A DNA stretch of 64,000 bases from Echinarachnius parma (GCA_037951105.1 JBAMJV010008831.1:1-64000), one strand, 5' to 3'. Numbered from the stretch's first letter, positions 24,501 through 39,500 are shown. The notes: generated by a model from the letters alone, not told the origin. A program made the numbers and translations.

Positions 24501-27500
24501 ATGCCTTTGGGATGATTTACTGCACTGAAATTGCTTTAATATTCTTTAATTAATTCAACAATGACATAAAATACTCACTTGTCTTTTTTTGGTTTTTATT
24601 TGTAACATAGTCATTCCTTTATACTTTATGATGCATAATTTTATGAGCACTCCTAAGGAATCATTCTCTAATGTAAGATTTGTTACAACACAAAGACTCC
24701 CATAGTAAGCTTATCAATTTCATTTAGTTTAGTTCATCAATATTTGTATACATGACATACTTTTTGTCGAGCCCACCAAGGTGAAGGGAGACTAAGGGAT
24801 CCAAATTGCGTCCGTCTGTCCACTGTCCTCCGTCCTCCGTCCGTCATCCGTCTGTCTGTCCGTCCTCCGTGACCTTACACAAATTTGAATAACTTTCCAA
24901 CCCTGCATCTGTTTGTAACCAAATTTGATTGGTAGATGCCCTATATCGGCCTCCATGATATTCTGTGGTCAAAGGTCAAATGTGAAAGTTTTGGTCTATT
25001 AGTCTATTAGGGTTGATGACTTTCCAACCCTGCATCTGTTTGTAACCGAACTTGATTGGTAGATGCCCTATATTGGCCTCCATGGTATTCTGTGGTCAAA
25101 GGTCACATAAGTAGGTCAAAGGTCAAATGTGAAAATTTGGGGTAAAAGTCTATTAGGGTTGATAACTTTCCAACCCTGCATCTGTTTGTAACCAAACTTG
25201 ATTGGTAGATGCCCTATATTGGCCTCCATGATATTCTGGGGTCAAATATCACATAAGTGGGTCCGGTGTCAAATGTGAAAGTTTACCTGCAAGACTTTAT
25301 TAGGGTTGATATCTTTCCAACCCTGCATCTGTTTGTAATCAAACTTGATTGGTAGATGCCCTATATTAGCCTCCATGATATTATGGGGTCAAAGGTCACA
25401 TAAGTAGGTCAAAGGTCAAATGAGGTCAAATGTGAAAGTTTACCTGCTAGACTCTATAATGGTTGATAACTTGCCAAGTTCCAACCCTGCATCTGTTTGT
25501 AACCAAACTTTGTTGGCATGAATGCGCGCAATTGGGCGAGACACACTACGGCTATCGTCTTGTTGAAAGGTATAGTGAAATCCCGGCTTTGATTCAGGTA
25601 TATAGCTGTGAATATGTGCCTACAGGGTGTTTATAAAAAAGCGGAACCCAACTTCCACCCGCAATATTTTATTACATAAACATAATTATATTTATTGCAA
25701 TATGTCATATCAAAGGTTAATTCATACTCTTTCGTTTGATACCAAATATGTGGTGATAACGTCATGCATGATTGAATAAAACTTATTTTAAAAAAGGTTA
25801 TGTAAAAAGTACTTTGCGCACAAGAGTAGAAAGTAATTGTTAAATGCAGTGTAAAGAATGAAACAGTGGACAAATTCAAGTGACATTTCATGATGTTTCT
25901 TGATTCATAGTTTTACATTTTATTCAACTTTTTGAAGAGTTGAGGGTCCATAATTATCCCCAAGGTCCTTCCACATGACCCCCATGTCTGTCCACACAGG
26001 TTTGTGCTCGAGTTAAGTGGTCAGTTGCATGATCAGGCAAGGAACTGATTTAAAAAGTATCTCTGTGTTAAACTTTTTACGGAACAAAAGGATTACAAGA
26101 CAAAAGAACACAAGGAGAGGTTTCCATGAATGACCATCACACCGTGTTGATGAATAGATCTAAATCTTGTGCGCAAAGCAATTTTAACATTGCTCGTTTA
26201 AAATGCTTGCAATTCAATAACTACAAGCTCAATTATTACAAATATGGTATCAAATGAGAGAATAATAAATTATCTTTGCGATGATATATTGCAATAAACA
26301 TAACTATGTTTAATACATAAGATATTGCTGGTGTAAGTTGGGTTCCGCTTTTTTGTAAACACTCTGTATATTGATATATATACCACATTCTTTTTTTCAA
26401 AGAAATCCTTAAGTTGGGCCAAAGAGGTAAATTTCATGCAAATTTTTTGCCGTTTTTCGCATCAGCGTTCCATACTCCTAAAAAAGGTATTTGTAGCGGA
26501 GCGCGTGTGCAAGCACGTGCCCATCGGAACATGACGTTTCAAAAGGAGCACAACACGGGGACCAAAGTACGAACTCGCATGGTTAACATACAGAGCCTTT
26601 GACTTGCTATTAAAACAAACTCGTATTTGCTTGGAAATTGAGGCTTTACTGAAAATGCCTAAAAAATGAATTGTAGCAGTTCCTGATGCAGTAACACATG
26701 TCTGAGTGTAGATCCTCCATGATATAAACTTAAACAAATGTTTGCAAATATTGAGAAAAAAAAAATCGAAATAATATCTCTCTGTCAACGTGATTAGATG
26801 CACTCAGCGTGTACGTCTATGGCAATAGAGTACCAAGCTATACTGCGATTGTCTACATGTGACGTCACAAATATGACTTTTATTAGTTTTTATTAGTAAT
26901 CTTCATTAAAATCTACCTTCGGTACAGTAAAACACAATTTTGAGGTAGTTTTCTTGTCTGTGGAGCTTTAATATAGTTGTTTTAATTGTATTTTGAAATT
27001 ATATGAGTAAATAGAAAAACAAACAATATCTATATTATAATAAGAGGACGGTGTTTTTGTCTGTCGCCAAAATGTGTCGGTCGCCAAAATGTGTCCAAGA
27101 TGTGTCCAGAATGCAGTTTTCAAGCCGCGTCTGGGCAATAAAATCGCGATGTAGCTTCTATACTGACGTAATGTGCGTGCGAAAAAAAAACCCTTGGTGC
27201 GTTTTACTAACCAAAGTGATGTGTCCAGAATGCAGTTTTCAAGCTGCGTCTGGGCAATAAAATCGCGATGCAGGTTCTACATACGAAATGTGCGTGCGAA
27301 AAACAAACCCGTAGTGCGTTTTATAACCAAAGTGATACCTCAAACATTGAACAAATTACTACCGGTCAGACGGGGAGCGTGAGTCTGCGATAAGCTTTCG
27401 TCTGGAGCACCTCAGTTGTTTACGAGTTGACCGCTATTGAAGTGCCTTGGAAAAACTGCCGTATCTCTCTTGAAACCTTACCAAAATTCATATTTCATAT

Positions 27501-30500
27501 ACCAAATGAAAGAAGAATAACCTATTTTTACTGATAAATATAATATTCGAACAAAATAATGTGAGAAAATATTTAAAAATAGGCATGATCCCACCACAAA
27601 ACAAAAATAATTTAAGCTTCAGAAAAGTAGAAAATTTCATTATTTATCACCCTTGGGCAAAGCCGAAACTTAAATATATGATTAATCATACATTTATAAG
27701 ACTTGACACCAAATACCCTGTCAATTTGTTTTATTTTAAAGAGTCATGTCGGGAAAATCCCCAACAATGTCGATTACGATCGGACCTGCGATTGTCTCGG
27801 CGCGCTACGAGAGTGCGTGGCAGTCCCAACAGTATATTTTCGTGTAGTGTGTTGTGCGGTACTGGTAGTCCGCCGGTAGTTCACACACTGCAAAACGAGT
27901 GTCAATTTCCAACTCTGGAAAGTCAATTAAATCGTTTTTTTTTGTGATGTCTGGAGTCATTTCTGTGCTGCATGAGTGAATGACTGAATTAATTATGATC
28001 TGAACATGCTTTTTTTGTTGTATATGCCGATGTTTGGTGCGTGATGGAGATAGACAAAAACAAATTTCTCAAAATTTGAAGAAAAAAAACAGGGGATCCT
28101 TTCGTGAAGGGCTACCGAAATATGTTGTTCACTTGCATTTTAAATGCTTTTTGTAAATGTCTACTCGAAGTGCATACGTATTTGTTTTTGCAGTGGCATA
28201 CCCAGGATCTTTTGAATGGGGGCTTTTAGTCAGCGGGCCGGGGTAGTCGTAGAAAAATTTCCAGGCCGACATCAACAATTTTTGACATTTTCAAAACCGA
28301 GGTCATGGTTTTTCAACATTTTCGAGGCCGGGATCACGGTTTTTCGACATTTTCAAGGCCGAGACCACGGTTTTTCGACATTTCGAGGCCGAGACTACGG
28401 TTTTCGCACTTTTTGATGCCGAGACCATGAAGCGTACAAAAATGTAAAAGCCGAGACCAACAATTTTCGACATTTTCAAGGCCGAGGTCACGGTTTTTCA
28501 ACATTTTCGAGGCCGGGATCACAGTTTGTCAACATTTTTGAGTCCGAGACACCAGTTTGTCGACATTTGCGAGGCCGAGACTACGGTTTTCTCAGTTTTC
28601 GAGGCCGAGACCAACAATTTTTGACATTTTCAAAACCGAGGTCATGGTTTTTCAACATTTTCGAGGCCGGGATCACGGTTTTTCGACATTTTCAAAGCCG
28701 AGACCAAGGTTTTTCGACATTTTCGAGGCCGAGACTACGGTTTTCGCACTTTTCGAGGCCGAGACCATGAAACGTAAAAAAATTAAAAAGCCGAGACCAA
28801 CAATTTTCGACATTTTCAAGGCCGAGATCACGGTTTTTCAACATTTTCGAGGCCGGGATCACAGTTTGTCAACATTTTAGAGTCCGAGACACCAGTTTGT
28901 CGACATTTTCGAGGCCGAGACTACGGTTTTTTCAGTTTTCGAGGCCGAGACCAACAATTTTCGACATTTTCAAGGCCAAGGTTACGGTTTTTTCGACATT
29001 TTCGAGGCCGGGATCACGGTTTTTCGACATTTTCGAGGCTGAAACAATGGTTTTTTGACATTTTCGAGGCCCGAGACTACGGTTTTCGCAGTTTTCGAGC
29101 CCGAGATCATGAAAAATGACAGTCGAGACCGCTTAAATTTGGTATTGAGACCGCTTAAATTTGGTCTCGAGACCGCTAAAATGTGGTTTCGAGACCAGTT
29201 AAGATTTTAAATGGGGGGGGGGGGGTTTGAACTGAACACTATTTGTATTACTTTTTCTAATACGTCCAGTACCCATCACCCCTCACTTACTAACACTACC
29301 CCCCCCCCCCCCCCCCCCCCCCGGGGGGGGGGGCACTCGAATTATTTTTTGACGCACGGAACTCTGAAATGGGGGTCTGAAGAGCTAACTACAAGCACAA
29401 AATATAGGGTCTTTGGAGCTACAAAATCCCTCAAACGCACAAAATATAGGGTCTTTAGAGCTACAAAATCCCTGAAAGGGGAGTTAAGGGGTCTAAGGAG
29501 CAGACTAAAACTACAAAATACATAGACTCGGAGATTCCAAATACCTACGGAAACCCTCAAAAAGGCTCAAATTGTAGTCTAAGGAGCCGAACTAGAAGGA
29601 ATAATGGATTTGGCGCTACTCAAATACAAAGCCAAGTCATTCCGGGGGTCTATGGAGCAAAACTAGAAGAAGAATAAAGGATTGTCGCTACTCAACTACC
29701 TAGCCAAGTCATTCCGAGGGTCTATGGAGCGGAAAGTTTTGAAAATCGGGTATCTTTAGAGCTGTGATTGAGTGTGAAAAAGGGGGTCTTTTAAGCGGCA
29801 CATACCCGTCTTACATTATACATGAGTGCCCCCCCCCCCCCTTGCTCACTGCCTGCATGCTGCCCAGTATTATGAATCTGTATACTATACGTATGTTTAG
29901 TGACTGGTGCTGAACTTGACGAAATGCTGACCACTGATACGCTCTTATAACTTATTTAACTAACAATAATTTTAGAATCCATTACTAAACCAAATGTTTT
30001 TTTTTACACTCGGACATATAAAAAAAAAAAGATTTACAAAAATACAACATTCAACATATCTCACTCAAAGATCTGGTGACGGGTAATTTGCTAGTCTTAT
30101 ATTATATTATAATATTTGTAACATTGATTATTTCACTTTTGGTGGCCACTATATGTCTATAGGCCGATTGGCTGATGGCCAGCCATCACTGGTGGCCACT
30201 AAAACGGTTTTGATAGTATTTTTCAAGTAATTTGTTATGAATTGTGATTGTTCATTCCTGCACACTCCAACCCAAGTTTTGCAGAAAACTTCAAATGAAC
30301 TCAAATTGTAATATGTCTTGTTAACTTGCAAGTTGCAAGCTCTAGCAGAATGGTTTGTGCATATTGTTATCTTACTGCCAAACTTAGAAAACCAAATAAA
30401 ACAATGACTGACATTTTAAATGTACCTGTAATTTCAATTGAGAAAAAATTGTGATGATTGAATTTGGACTGGAACCACTTTCTGTTAAATGCTGATTAAA

Positions 30501-33500
30501 TGATGTGATGTTTATTTTTTCTTGTGTCTGTGTTTGTGTATGACTTTATGTACATGTATGTATATTAGGAAACATGAAATTTACTTGGGTTCATTCTTGT
30601 TAACAGTTGTATGACATGATGGTTGATTGCTCCTTTTGTCTTTCCCTCTTGATATAGGCCAGTGTGAAATTCACGAGGTAGCTGAAATCGAGGGAGAGGC
30701 ATCAGCAAGTAATCGCAAAGCAAAACTCATATTTTTCTATGAGTGGAACATCAAACTTGAATGGAAAGGTAAGCACTGCATAAAATGTACTTATTGGCTG
30801 GAATTAACGAAGGAGCTTTATGTAAACCGTGGTTTAGAACTATGGAGTGCTTCTTGCAGGCAAGTAAAATATGAAAATCACATTATCTGAGAGTATGACA
30901 TTTATTTGGCATCTTTAGCAAATGTGTATCAACAACATTGTTGAAAAGGTACAAATCGTTCATTCTGTGTCCATGGGTTAACAAATGATGCTTCGTAGTT
31001 TTAAATCGTGGTTTACCTAAGCATCCTGTGTGAATTCTGACCATTTCCTCAATCAGTTTACGACTAGTCTTCAAAATATTCAGGCAGGATAAACTGAAGG
31101 AATAATCATTAAATTTAAACGTATAACCAGCAATAAAAAATAATTTAAAAAATTCTCCCCTCAAAATGTGTAAATGTTTCAGTAATTGTTAAACAAAAGT
31201 GTTAAAGTTCATTTAAAGGGCAATGCAACTCAAGAATAGAGTTTATCCTACTTGATACATCGTAATATGCCTTTTTATTATATATAACATAACTCCGACT
31301 CAGATTTCTGCTTTGGGAGAAATATGTGAAAACTCTATTGGGTTTACCACTATTCATGCGAACACTGGAGGCCGCCATTATTAGGTGTGTGCGGACTTAC
31401 GGTCAGTGATATGCACTAATGCATTTCAATAGCACCTATTGAAACCATTGTCTGAATACTTGTAGATGCACACTCGTCATAGTTTGCAAAGCATGTCGGG
31501 CAATTACAAGAACATGGCCGCTCCCATCACCTTTTGCCGCCGTAAAAATTAGTAAAATGTGGGTATGTTCATGTAAGGATTTCATGGGATCCAGGAGGCC
31601 AAAATTGCCAAGTAATGTATCAAATAAAATGTCTGTTCACCCTCTAAACGATAATAATAGCCGAAAGCCATAGTTTCATTGCCCTTTAACATTTCAAATC
31701 GGCATTCGCTAATTACATTGTATGAATAAAAAATTATGAAGCAGTCGAGGCGCATTACCCCCTGTTCTGTGATGAGTGATGGATGATGATCCTGTATTTG
31801 AGAAGCAGTGGTGATAAAGCCCTTTCCGGATACTTTGGTGCTGCCCTTTGAATGGTTGCAGATCAGTATGATTTTAAAAAAATTTGTATTTCTATATCTC
31901 AGGAACCTTGACAGACAGTACAACAGAGTTACAAGGCACTGTGAAAATCCCAAACTTGAGTGATGAGAATGAGGTTGATGAAGTGGATGTAAGTATAACT
32001 TCTTTTCTAACTGCAGTACTTGTTTCTGATTTGTCTTATAAAAAGTGTTGATAACTATCGTGCAATAAAGCGATGTTATTTTATTCTTCCTCCACCACAA
32101 TAATGCCTGACAAGTAGAATTAGGTTTTCTGGTTGTCTGACAATCTGTGTAGTACATTTGTCCAATTATTATTATCTCAATATCTGTAGAGCTGGTTTAT
32201 TGGCTTCCACCGATCCGCTGGTACTTCATTAGAGGTCTAATAAACCAATTACATGTTTGGGTCATGAGGTCAAAGGTCACAGGGCTAATTATATGCAAAA
32301 CTAGCTTTTAAACATGATATCTCAAGACTAGTTTGACATGCCATCATCAAACTTTGTGCCTGTTTGTGTCTTGAGCATATGAATTGCTTAAAATTTGAGA
32401 TCATGAGGTGATAATTGTAACGGTCACAGGGCTAATTGAATATGCAAAAGTAGTTCATGTCATTGGACAGATAAACATGAAATTTGTTACCTGAATATAG
32501 CTTTGGGAGCAAATGAATTGATTTGAAGTGATTTAAGGATCATAACATCATAGGCCACAGGGTGCATTATAAATATGCAAAAATAGCTTATATGCAATAT
32601 CTCAAAAAATTTAACTTAAAATGTTGTTGTATGTTAAATTTGGGCTCATTATATGCAAATATAAATCATTTGAATTTGTTAAGAACCATTTTGCAAGATG
32701 TGCATGAATTTTTAAACATATGTTTTCTTCCTATGATGAAGATTGAGATTTCAGTGAAGAAAGCAACACCAGAAGCAAACATTCTTCGAGAGGTGATGAA
32801 GAGGCATGGTGTAACGTCCATCAGGCAGAGACTATTGGAATACATTCAGGCCTTGAAAAAAGGTAATTAAAGAGATCTGGTAATTTCATGTACTTTGTAA
32901 CATGCAAAATCTGACACAGGGTTGATAAAATGGATTACTGTTGTGTTGTCTAATTATGTTCACTTAGTGATGTGTGGAAGTTTCATGATTATTAATATCA
33001 ATTGGCTAAGTAAGGAGCAAAAAAAATGAAAGTGCTTTTCTCTGACAACTTGCCATAGGTTCACAGTTGGAATTTTACAAATTGCATCATTAAATATTTC
33101 AATAACAAAGTGAACATACAAAAATACAGCTGGTTTCATACTTCTGTGTATGAAAGAATAAGTAGAGTTGCAAGTTAGACAAAGTTACTAGATCCCTATA
33201 AATGTGATACAAATTTAAAGGGGAGCTAAGTGCTGGCAATTTGCCTACTCTCATTGATCAGAGTGTAATTCCTGTCACATCTAGCCATATACAGTGTGTC
33301 CCAGATAAAAACGAAACCAGATTTCATGGCAGAAATTTTCTGTCATAATGAATAATTTCTTTGATGAGATATACATGAATGAAAAGCTCTGTTTCTCTTC
33401 TTTCATTTGATGTACTACTTATGGCACATAATGCACGCATGACTGAATTAGAACGATGGAAATTGGTGTTACCAAAATTCCATTTGCACGCAGAAATTGC

Positions 33501-36500
33501 AAGTTTGGGTGGGTTTTTAGGGTAGTAAACATACTTTTGAAAAAAGGACAAACACCGCATATAAATTCATATTTGTATCTTTTATATATATATATGACAC
33601 CTCATGATTAAAAAATAAATGATTTATGCCAGAGAACGAGTACAATGAAAACATGCTTGATTTTTAGCCCAAATGAGTAACTTTCCTGATCTAGCATATC
33701 TCCAATGTTTTCCCTGTTCCCCATGTTTGTGTAAATTCACTCATGCATCAAGTTCATTGTCAGCTGCTAAGTCAGGAAAGCTAAGCGACTTCTATCTACT
33801 CATTTGGGCAGAAATCAGGCTTGTTTTCATTGTACTTGTTCTCTGGCATACATCGTATATTTTTTGAGCATGAGGTGTCATATAAAAGATAAAAATACAA
33901 ATTTGTATGCAGTGTTTTTCCTTTTTCAAAATAAGTATGTTTTACTACTCTAAAAACTTACCCAAACTTGCAATTTTTGCGTGCAAATGGAATTTTGAAA
34001 ACACCAATTTCCATTGTTTTAATTCAGTCATACGTGAATTATGTGCCATAAGTTGTACATTAAATGAAAGAAGAGAAACAGTCAAACAGACCTTTTCATT
34101 CATGTATATCTCATCAAAGAAATTATTCATTATGACAGAAAATTTCTGCCATGAAATCCGGTTTCGTTTTTTCTGGGACACTCTGTACTTCATTTTTTGT
34201 ATTACAAATAATAGACATCATCAATATTTTTTAGACATTTTTTATCTGCTTTGACATGTTTTCCAACTGTAGATACGCAATGTCATCTGAGCATGCACTA
34301 ACAACAGTGGGATATATCGTCGGTGACATTACGTACCGGCGAATCTTCAAATTTATTTTGGCGATTGGAAAACATTGCAACCGAAATCACAGACTTGTAA
34401 GCCGTGCAATGAACTGGCCAGAAGCATTGGCTGAAATTTAAGTGGTTTAAATTGAAACATACCTAGTCTGTTCTATGAAAGAATCTCATATGGGAATTAA
34501 GGTAGTCTTATTTAATTGCTGTAGTACACATTTTAAATGACTTTTTCTTAATTGCCTCTACTGTTTCTTTCATGGATATGATGTTTCAGAATTTAGCCAA
34601 GGTATGATACTGCCATCAAAGACCCAAGGTCCAAATGAATCCGCACTCAATTCCAGTGGAACACCAAAGACAGCTCTTGTGGTCGAGGTAATACAATTTT
34701 ATTTCAATCTACCAAACGGTATGTGTAGTACCTATGTCAGGATGTGTACCAACTACACTAACAATGTTGAGAGAGCTTACAAATTGTGCAAGGATCATTG
34801 ACAGAGCTCTTCAAACCCACCCGCCCATTATCCAAGGGAAAGTGAAATCATTTGAGGGCAAGCACAATTTGAAGTCCCTTCCCAACCAGGGCATGTTATT
34901 TGGATCCACATTATTATAGTTAGGCGGCTAAGGGTAACAATTGTGCACTTTTTGAAAGAAGTCTGAAAGTCCTACCATATAATCTTCATTATATGTGAAT
35001 TATTTTCCCTCGTGGAAGTTTGCTCAATTTGACCCCAAGTGACCTTTAGAGGTCATGACCTTGTTACCACCATATTTTACCGATTTGAGGCATCATTCTT
35101 AACGCTTCTCCTATATTTCGTTTTAAATATGATTGTAGCAGTTAGCCTCGCATCCGCGGGGTGACAATGATCTAATTTAAAGATGTTGGGGTCATGGAGC
35201 TCATTATCTATGCACTTATCAATGTCATTGAAGTAAATAAATAGTCCTGTAGACAGATCTATACTTGTGTATTAGACCTGGAGACGTTCTTTAGTCTAAC
35301 ATGTTTTATTGATTCATATTCTAGAAGGTTTAAGAAGAAATTTTAGCTTTGTTCCCACCTTTTAAAGTTAATTAGCTAATTTGCATATTTGTGTATAAAG
35401 GTCAGGGGTCATTTTCAATCTCGGAATAGTAAAATATTGATAAAACAAGTATTCTAGGGTATTTTGGGGCAAGGATTCCATTTCTGGTGCTCGTTTGTAA
35501 GTGCCATATGGGAAACATCCCCAAATCCAAGATGGCTGCCTCTAATTTGCATATTTATGAATAGTATTGATTTTCAGTGGCTACAGCCCCATATAAGCAA
35601 TGATTCCAGATTATTATTTGTTAGTTATGTTCTAAGTATGTATTTAAGATATCAAAGATTAGTTGCCATAAAGGCAACCTCTAGCAATGCATATTATTTG
35701 CATAATTATGTATTTTATATCATTTGTATATTTCCCCAAATCGAGTATATTGGGAACCCGGACAGTAAAAATGACAAGTAATACCACTTTTCCAAGGTTT
35801 TAGGGGGCAACAGATCCATTTTTGATAATTACTTCCCTGTTTAACCATGGCAACCATCTCAAATCCAAGATGGCTGCTCCCCAAATTACACATGCTATGA
35901 TACATGACTGTATTATTTCGGTTATATTAGATCGATATTATAATATTTGGACTTTTAATTATTGGAATAAGTAACTAGAATACTTGAATCATGATGTAGT
36001 TGTTTGCTTACAGTAAACAAATCTTACTTTTATAAAATAAATGCAATTAAAGTGGCAAATAACATTTTTCCTTCAAAATTACAAAGGCGGCCATCTTGGA
36101 TTTATGTGGGTTGCCAAGGTGATACGTCTAACTAAGTATCATGGATGGATTTGTTGCCCCCTTAAACCTTGGAAAAGTGGTATTCCTTGTCATTTTTACT
36201 TCCTGGGTTCCCAATATACTCGATTTGGGGGAATATGCAAATTAGGTAAAATACCTAATTATGCTAATTGTATGCATTGCTAGAGGTTGCCGATGTGGCA
36301 ACCAAGCTAAATTATCTTTAACACGCATTTAGAGCATAATTGAGGAAAATCGTCTGTAATTATGATTTATAAGAGGCTGTAGCCACTGAAAATCATTAAT
36401 ATTCATAAATATGCAAATTAGGGTCAGCCATCTTGGATTTAAGGGTGTTGCCAATATGGCACTTCCAAACGAGCACCAGAAATGGAATCCTTGCCCCAAA

Positions 36501-39500
36501 ATACCCTAGAATACTTGTTTGTTATCCATGTTGTACAATACCTAGCAAAAGAATGACCCCTGACACTATTTCACAAATATGCAAATTAGCTAATTTAGTT
36601 TATAATGCTTTAAAAATAGTTGCCCAATGTTGCCATGGTACCAACAAAGCTAAAATATATTCTTAACCCTTCTAGAATATCGAATATGAATCAATAAAAA
36701 AATGTTGGACTGAAGAACGATAAGTAAACTTTAAACACATGTGAAAAGTGAGGGGGTCCCAATCCTTTTCATTTACCCCATACAATTACTCCATAAAATA
36801 ATCATATATATTACAATAATGGACAATATGATTTTCAGGTCACTTTTAACCCATGAACATATTAAGGAAAAAATCAAGTCATGTTAGATACCCATACAAT
36901 GGTGTAATAACCCACTTTGCACCCCCTTTCTTTCAAGACCCTGTCCCGCCCCTTATGGTCATAATTAGCAAACTTCCACGGGGGAAATTAAACGTTATGA
37001 TAATATGATCTATCTGTGAAAAATTCACACTTCTTTCATTTTGTGCACAATTGTTATGATTCCAGGCCCTTAGCAGCCTAACTATTATGATAAATGTTGA
37101 TAAGTAATTGACTGATGCAAAGTGATATTAACTAACTCATTGCACTGACTTTGTACACGGTCACGACTATCCAGTGGGTAGTTCAATATCTGGACTTCAA
37201 TTGTATCTTTTTAAAGAAAGGGAAATTCAAAAAACCAAACCTGTCCCATGCTTCTATTGTTACTTTGAATACAACAAGGTATGAGGGAACCGTTAAGCTT
37301 CCACCAATTGGATTTGGAGGATTTGGACAATGTTACTAGATCCCTGTAAGCCCTGATCAAGAGTTTGCATATCCTTGTAAAATTTGAGATTTTGCCTTGG
37401 TGTTTGCTGTGAGGTCTTGTATCAAGGAAAAACATTTTCACCATCTGGAGTGTTTAAAATTAGCACAAGTAGTAATTTTCATGTACACAAGTTTATTTTA
37501 CTATTATAGGTTTTCCCGGTCAATTTCGCTATTTTCTCATGCAATTTCATATAAGCAGCATTCAAGTTCGTCTAATCCACGCTTGGATCAACATATCGTC
37601 ATTCAAAATCGTGTTTGGTCATTCATATTGAGTAACAGAGCGACCAATTTCACACTTGCGCCATTCAATTGTAAGCGACAGGCACTGATTTTCGTCAATG
37701 GGCATTCAATTTCATCTCTAGCAGTCTCGGGTCTCATTTCGGTCATTCAAATTCGCGCATAGGCAAACAAGTTCATTACATTGGCATTCAAATTTAAAAT
37801 GTGCAGTGGACATGTTATGTAACATCGTGGTACATGTATGATATAGAAAACATGATGGAATAAAAATACAAAATGGTGAACAAAAATTATGATACAATAA
37901 CGATCACAAGTCATGACAAATAACATCATGTGATGAAATAACATTATGAACTCGCATGATGATAAAGTTAAGACAAAATGATGAACGAATGAGAATGAAT
38001 AAGAAAATACAGATTACATAATTGAACATCAAACAGATCTAGACAAAGGTGACCGAGGAATATCGAAAAGTGAAGATTCAATGTTGAAAAGTATATCAAA
38101 AAAATGAAAAATAAAGCCCGATGAAATAATGTTTGAGACTATGTAAGAGAAAAGGTGAATGTGTGTGCGTGTGTTTATGTGAGCGTAACCAGTTGCGTAC
38201 CCAGGATTTGTTCAACATGTTCAAGGGGGGGGGGGGGGGTTATTTCTTCAGAAAAATGTTCTGTCAGCAGGGGTGGGGGTAGTCGTTGAAGCCGAAGCCG
38301 ACACCGCGAATTACGACATTTTCAAGACCGAGACCAGGTCCGGTCCACAATTTTCGAGGTCGAGACCAAGACCCAGTGCTTGAGAATCTTGTGAGGGGGG
38401 TGTGTGTGTGTGTGTGTGTATGGGGGGGGGGGGGGTAGTCGTATGAAATTTTCAAAGCCGAGGCCGGAAATTTTCGACATATTTGAGGCCGAGACCAGGG
38501 CTATGCGCACTTTTCGAGGCCCGAGACCAGCGATAATGACGGTCGAGACCGGGGGGTTGAACCCCCAACCCTCCCCCCTGGGTACGCCTATATGTGCGTA
38601 ACTATGTATGTGGTTGTATAAACAAAAATGTATATAAGTATGTTTATTTGTGAATACGTATGGATGTTTTTTGTGTAACTTAAATTGAATGAGCATGTCT
38701 GGAAATTGGTCACCCATTGACGAAATTGAATGCACAAACGAGCGATTGTCAAGCTTGCCGTATTAAATTGAATGCCCATTTGTTGAAAATAGCGCCCAAT
38801 TATGAAATCGAATGCCCATTTGCGAATTTGAAGTTCGCGATTTGACATTTGGGTGCCCATATACGAATATGCATGCTCGGAATATGAATTTGAATGACCA
38901 AAGCGAGGCCTCCACGGCAATTTGACGAAATTGAATGCACATAAAACGAATTTGGGCGCGTAATGTGGGAAATTGGCCGGGAAAACCTATATTAAAGATA
39001 CATATATGTCCCCAAAAACAAAATGAGACAGTATGTGACCCCAAGGATATTGCTGCATCTTAGAAGAATAATGTTATGTCACCTGTCAATCAGTCATGGC
39101 AATTAACTTGTGAAATGATTGTGTCTTAGAATAGTCCAGCTTGAATGTATTTATCATGTTGATGGAAACATATGAATTTGTTTTTAATAATAATCAATTA
39201 TATATGTAGCTAGCATGCCCTATGACAACTTCAGAAGTGAGCGGGTCCTGAAAGTAGCCTGAAAGAATTCAATTCAATGCAAAAAGTGCATCCTTGATCA
39301 TTTTTATCGACAGACAATAATGCGAGATTACATTTTTTCTGTAGAAAGAAAGCACGGCCCACAGTGGACAAGAAACCAAGCAAATGGAGAATCTGAGCCT
39401 CGGAGCGAAGATACAGACGAGTAAACTTGAGATGACCCAAGAGTTCAAGTGTGAAGCCCCTCAGCTCTACATGGTCTTCACAGAAGTCAATGTAAGTTTG

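Noticed and set aside
28216-28880. Open frames encoding FEAETT/RPRFSTF-type repeat proteins
   Set aside because: They are by-products of the ~31-base tandem units; both strands and several frames are open, and there is no start or splice context.
31582-32157. 191-codon minus-strand frame overlapping AHSA1 exon 4
   Set aside because: It spans MITE E and an intron and is antisense to a proven exon, with no family resemblance.
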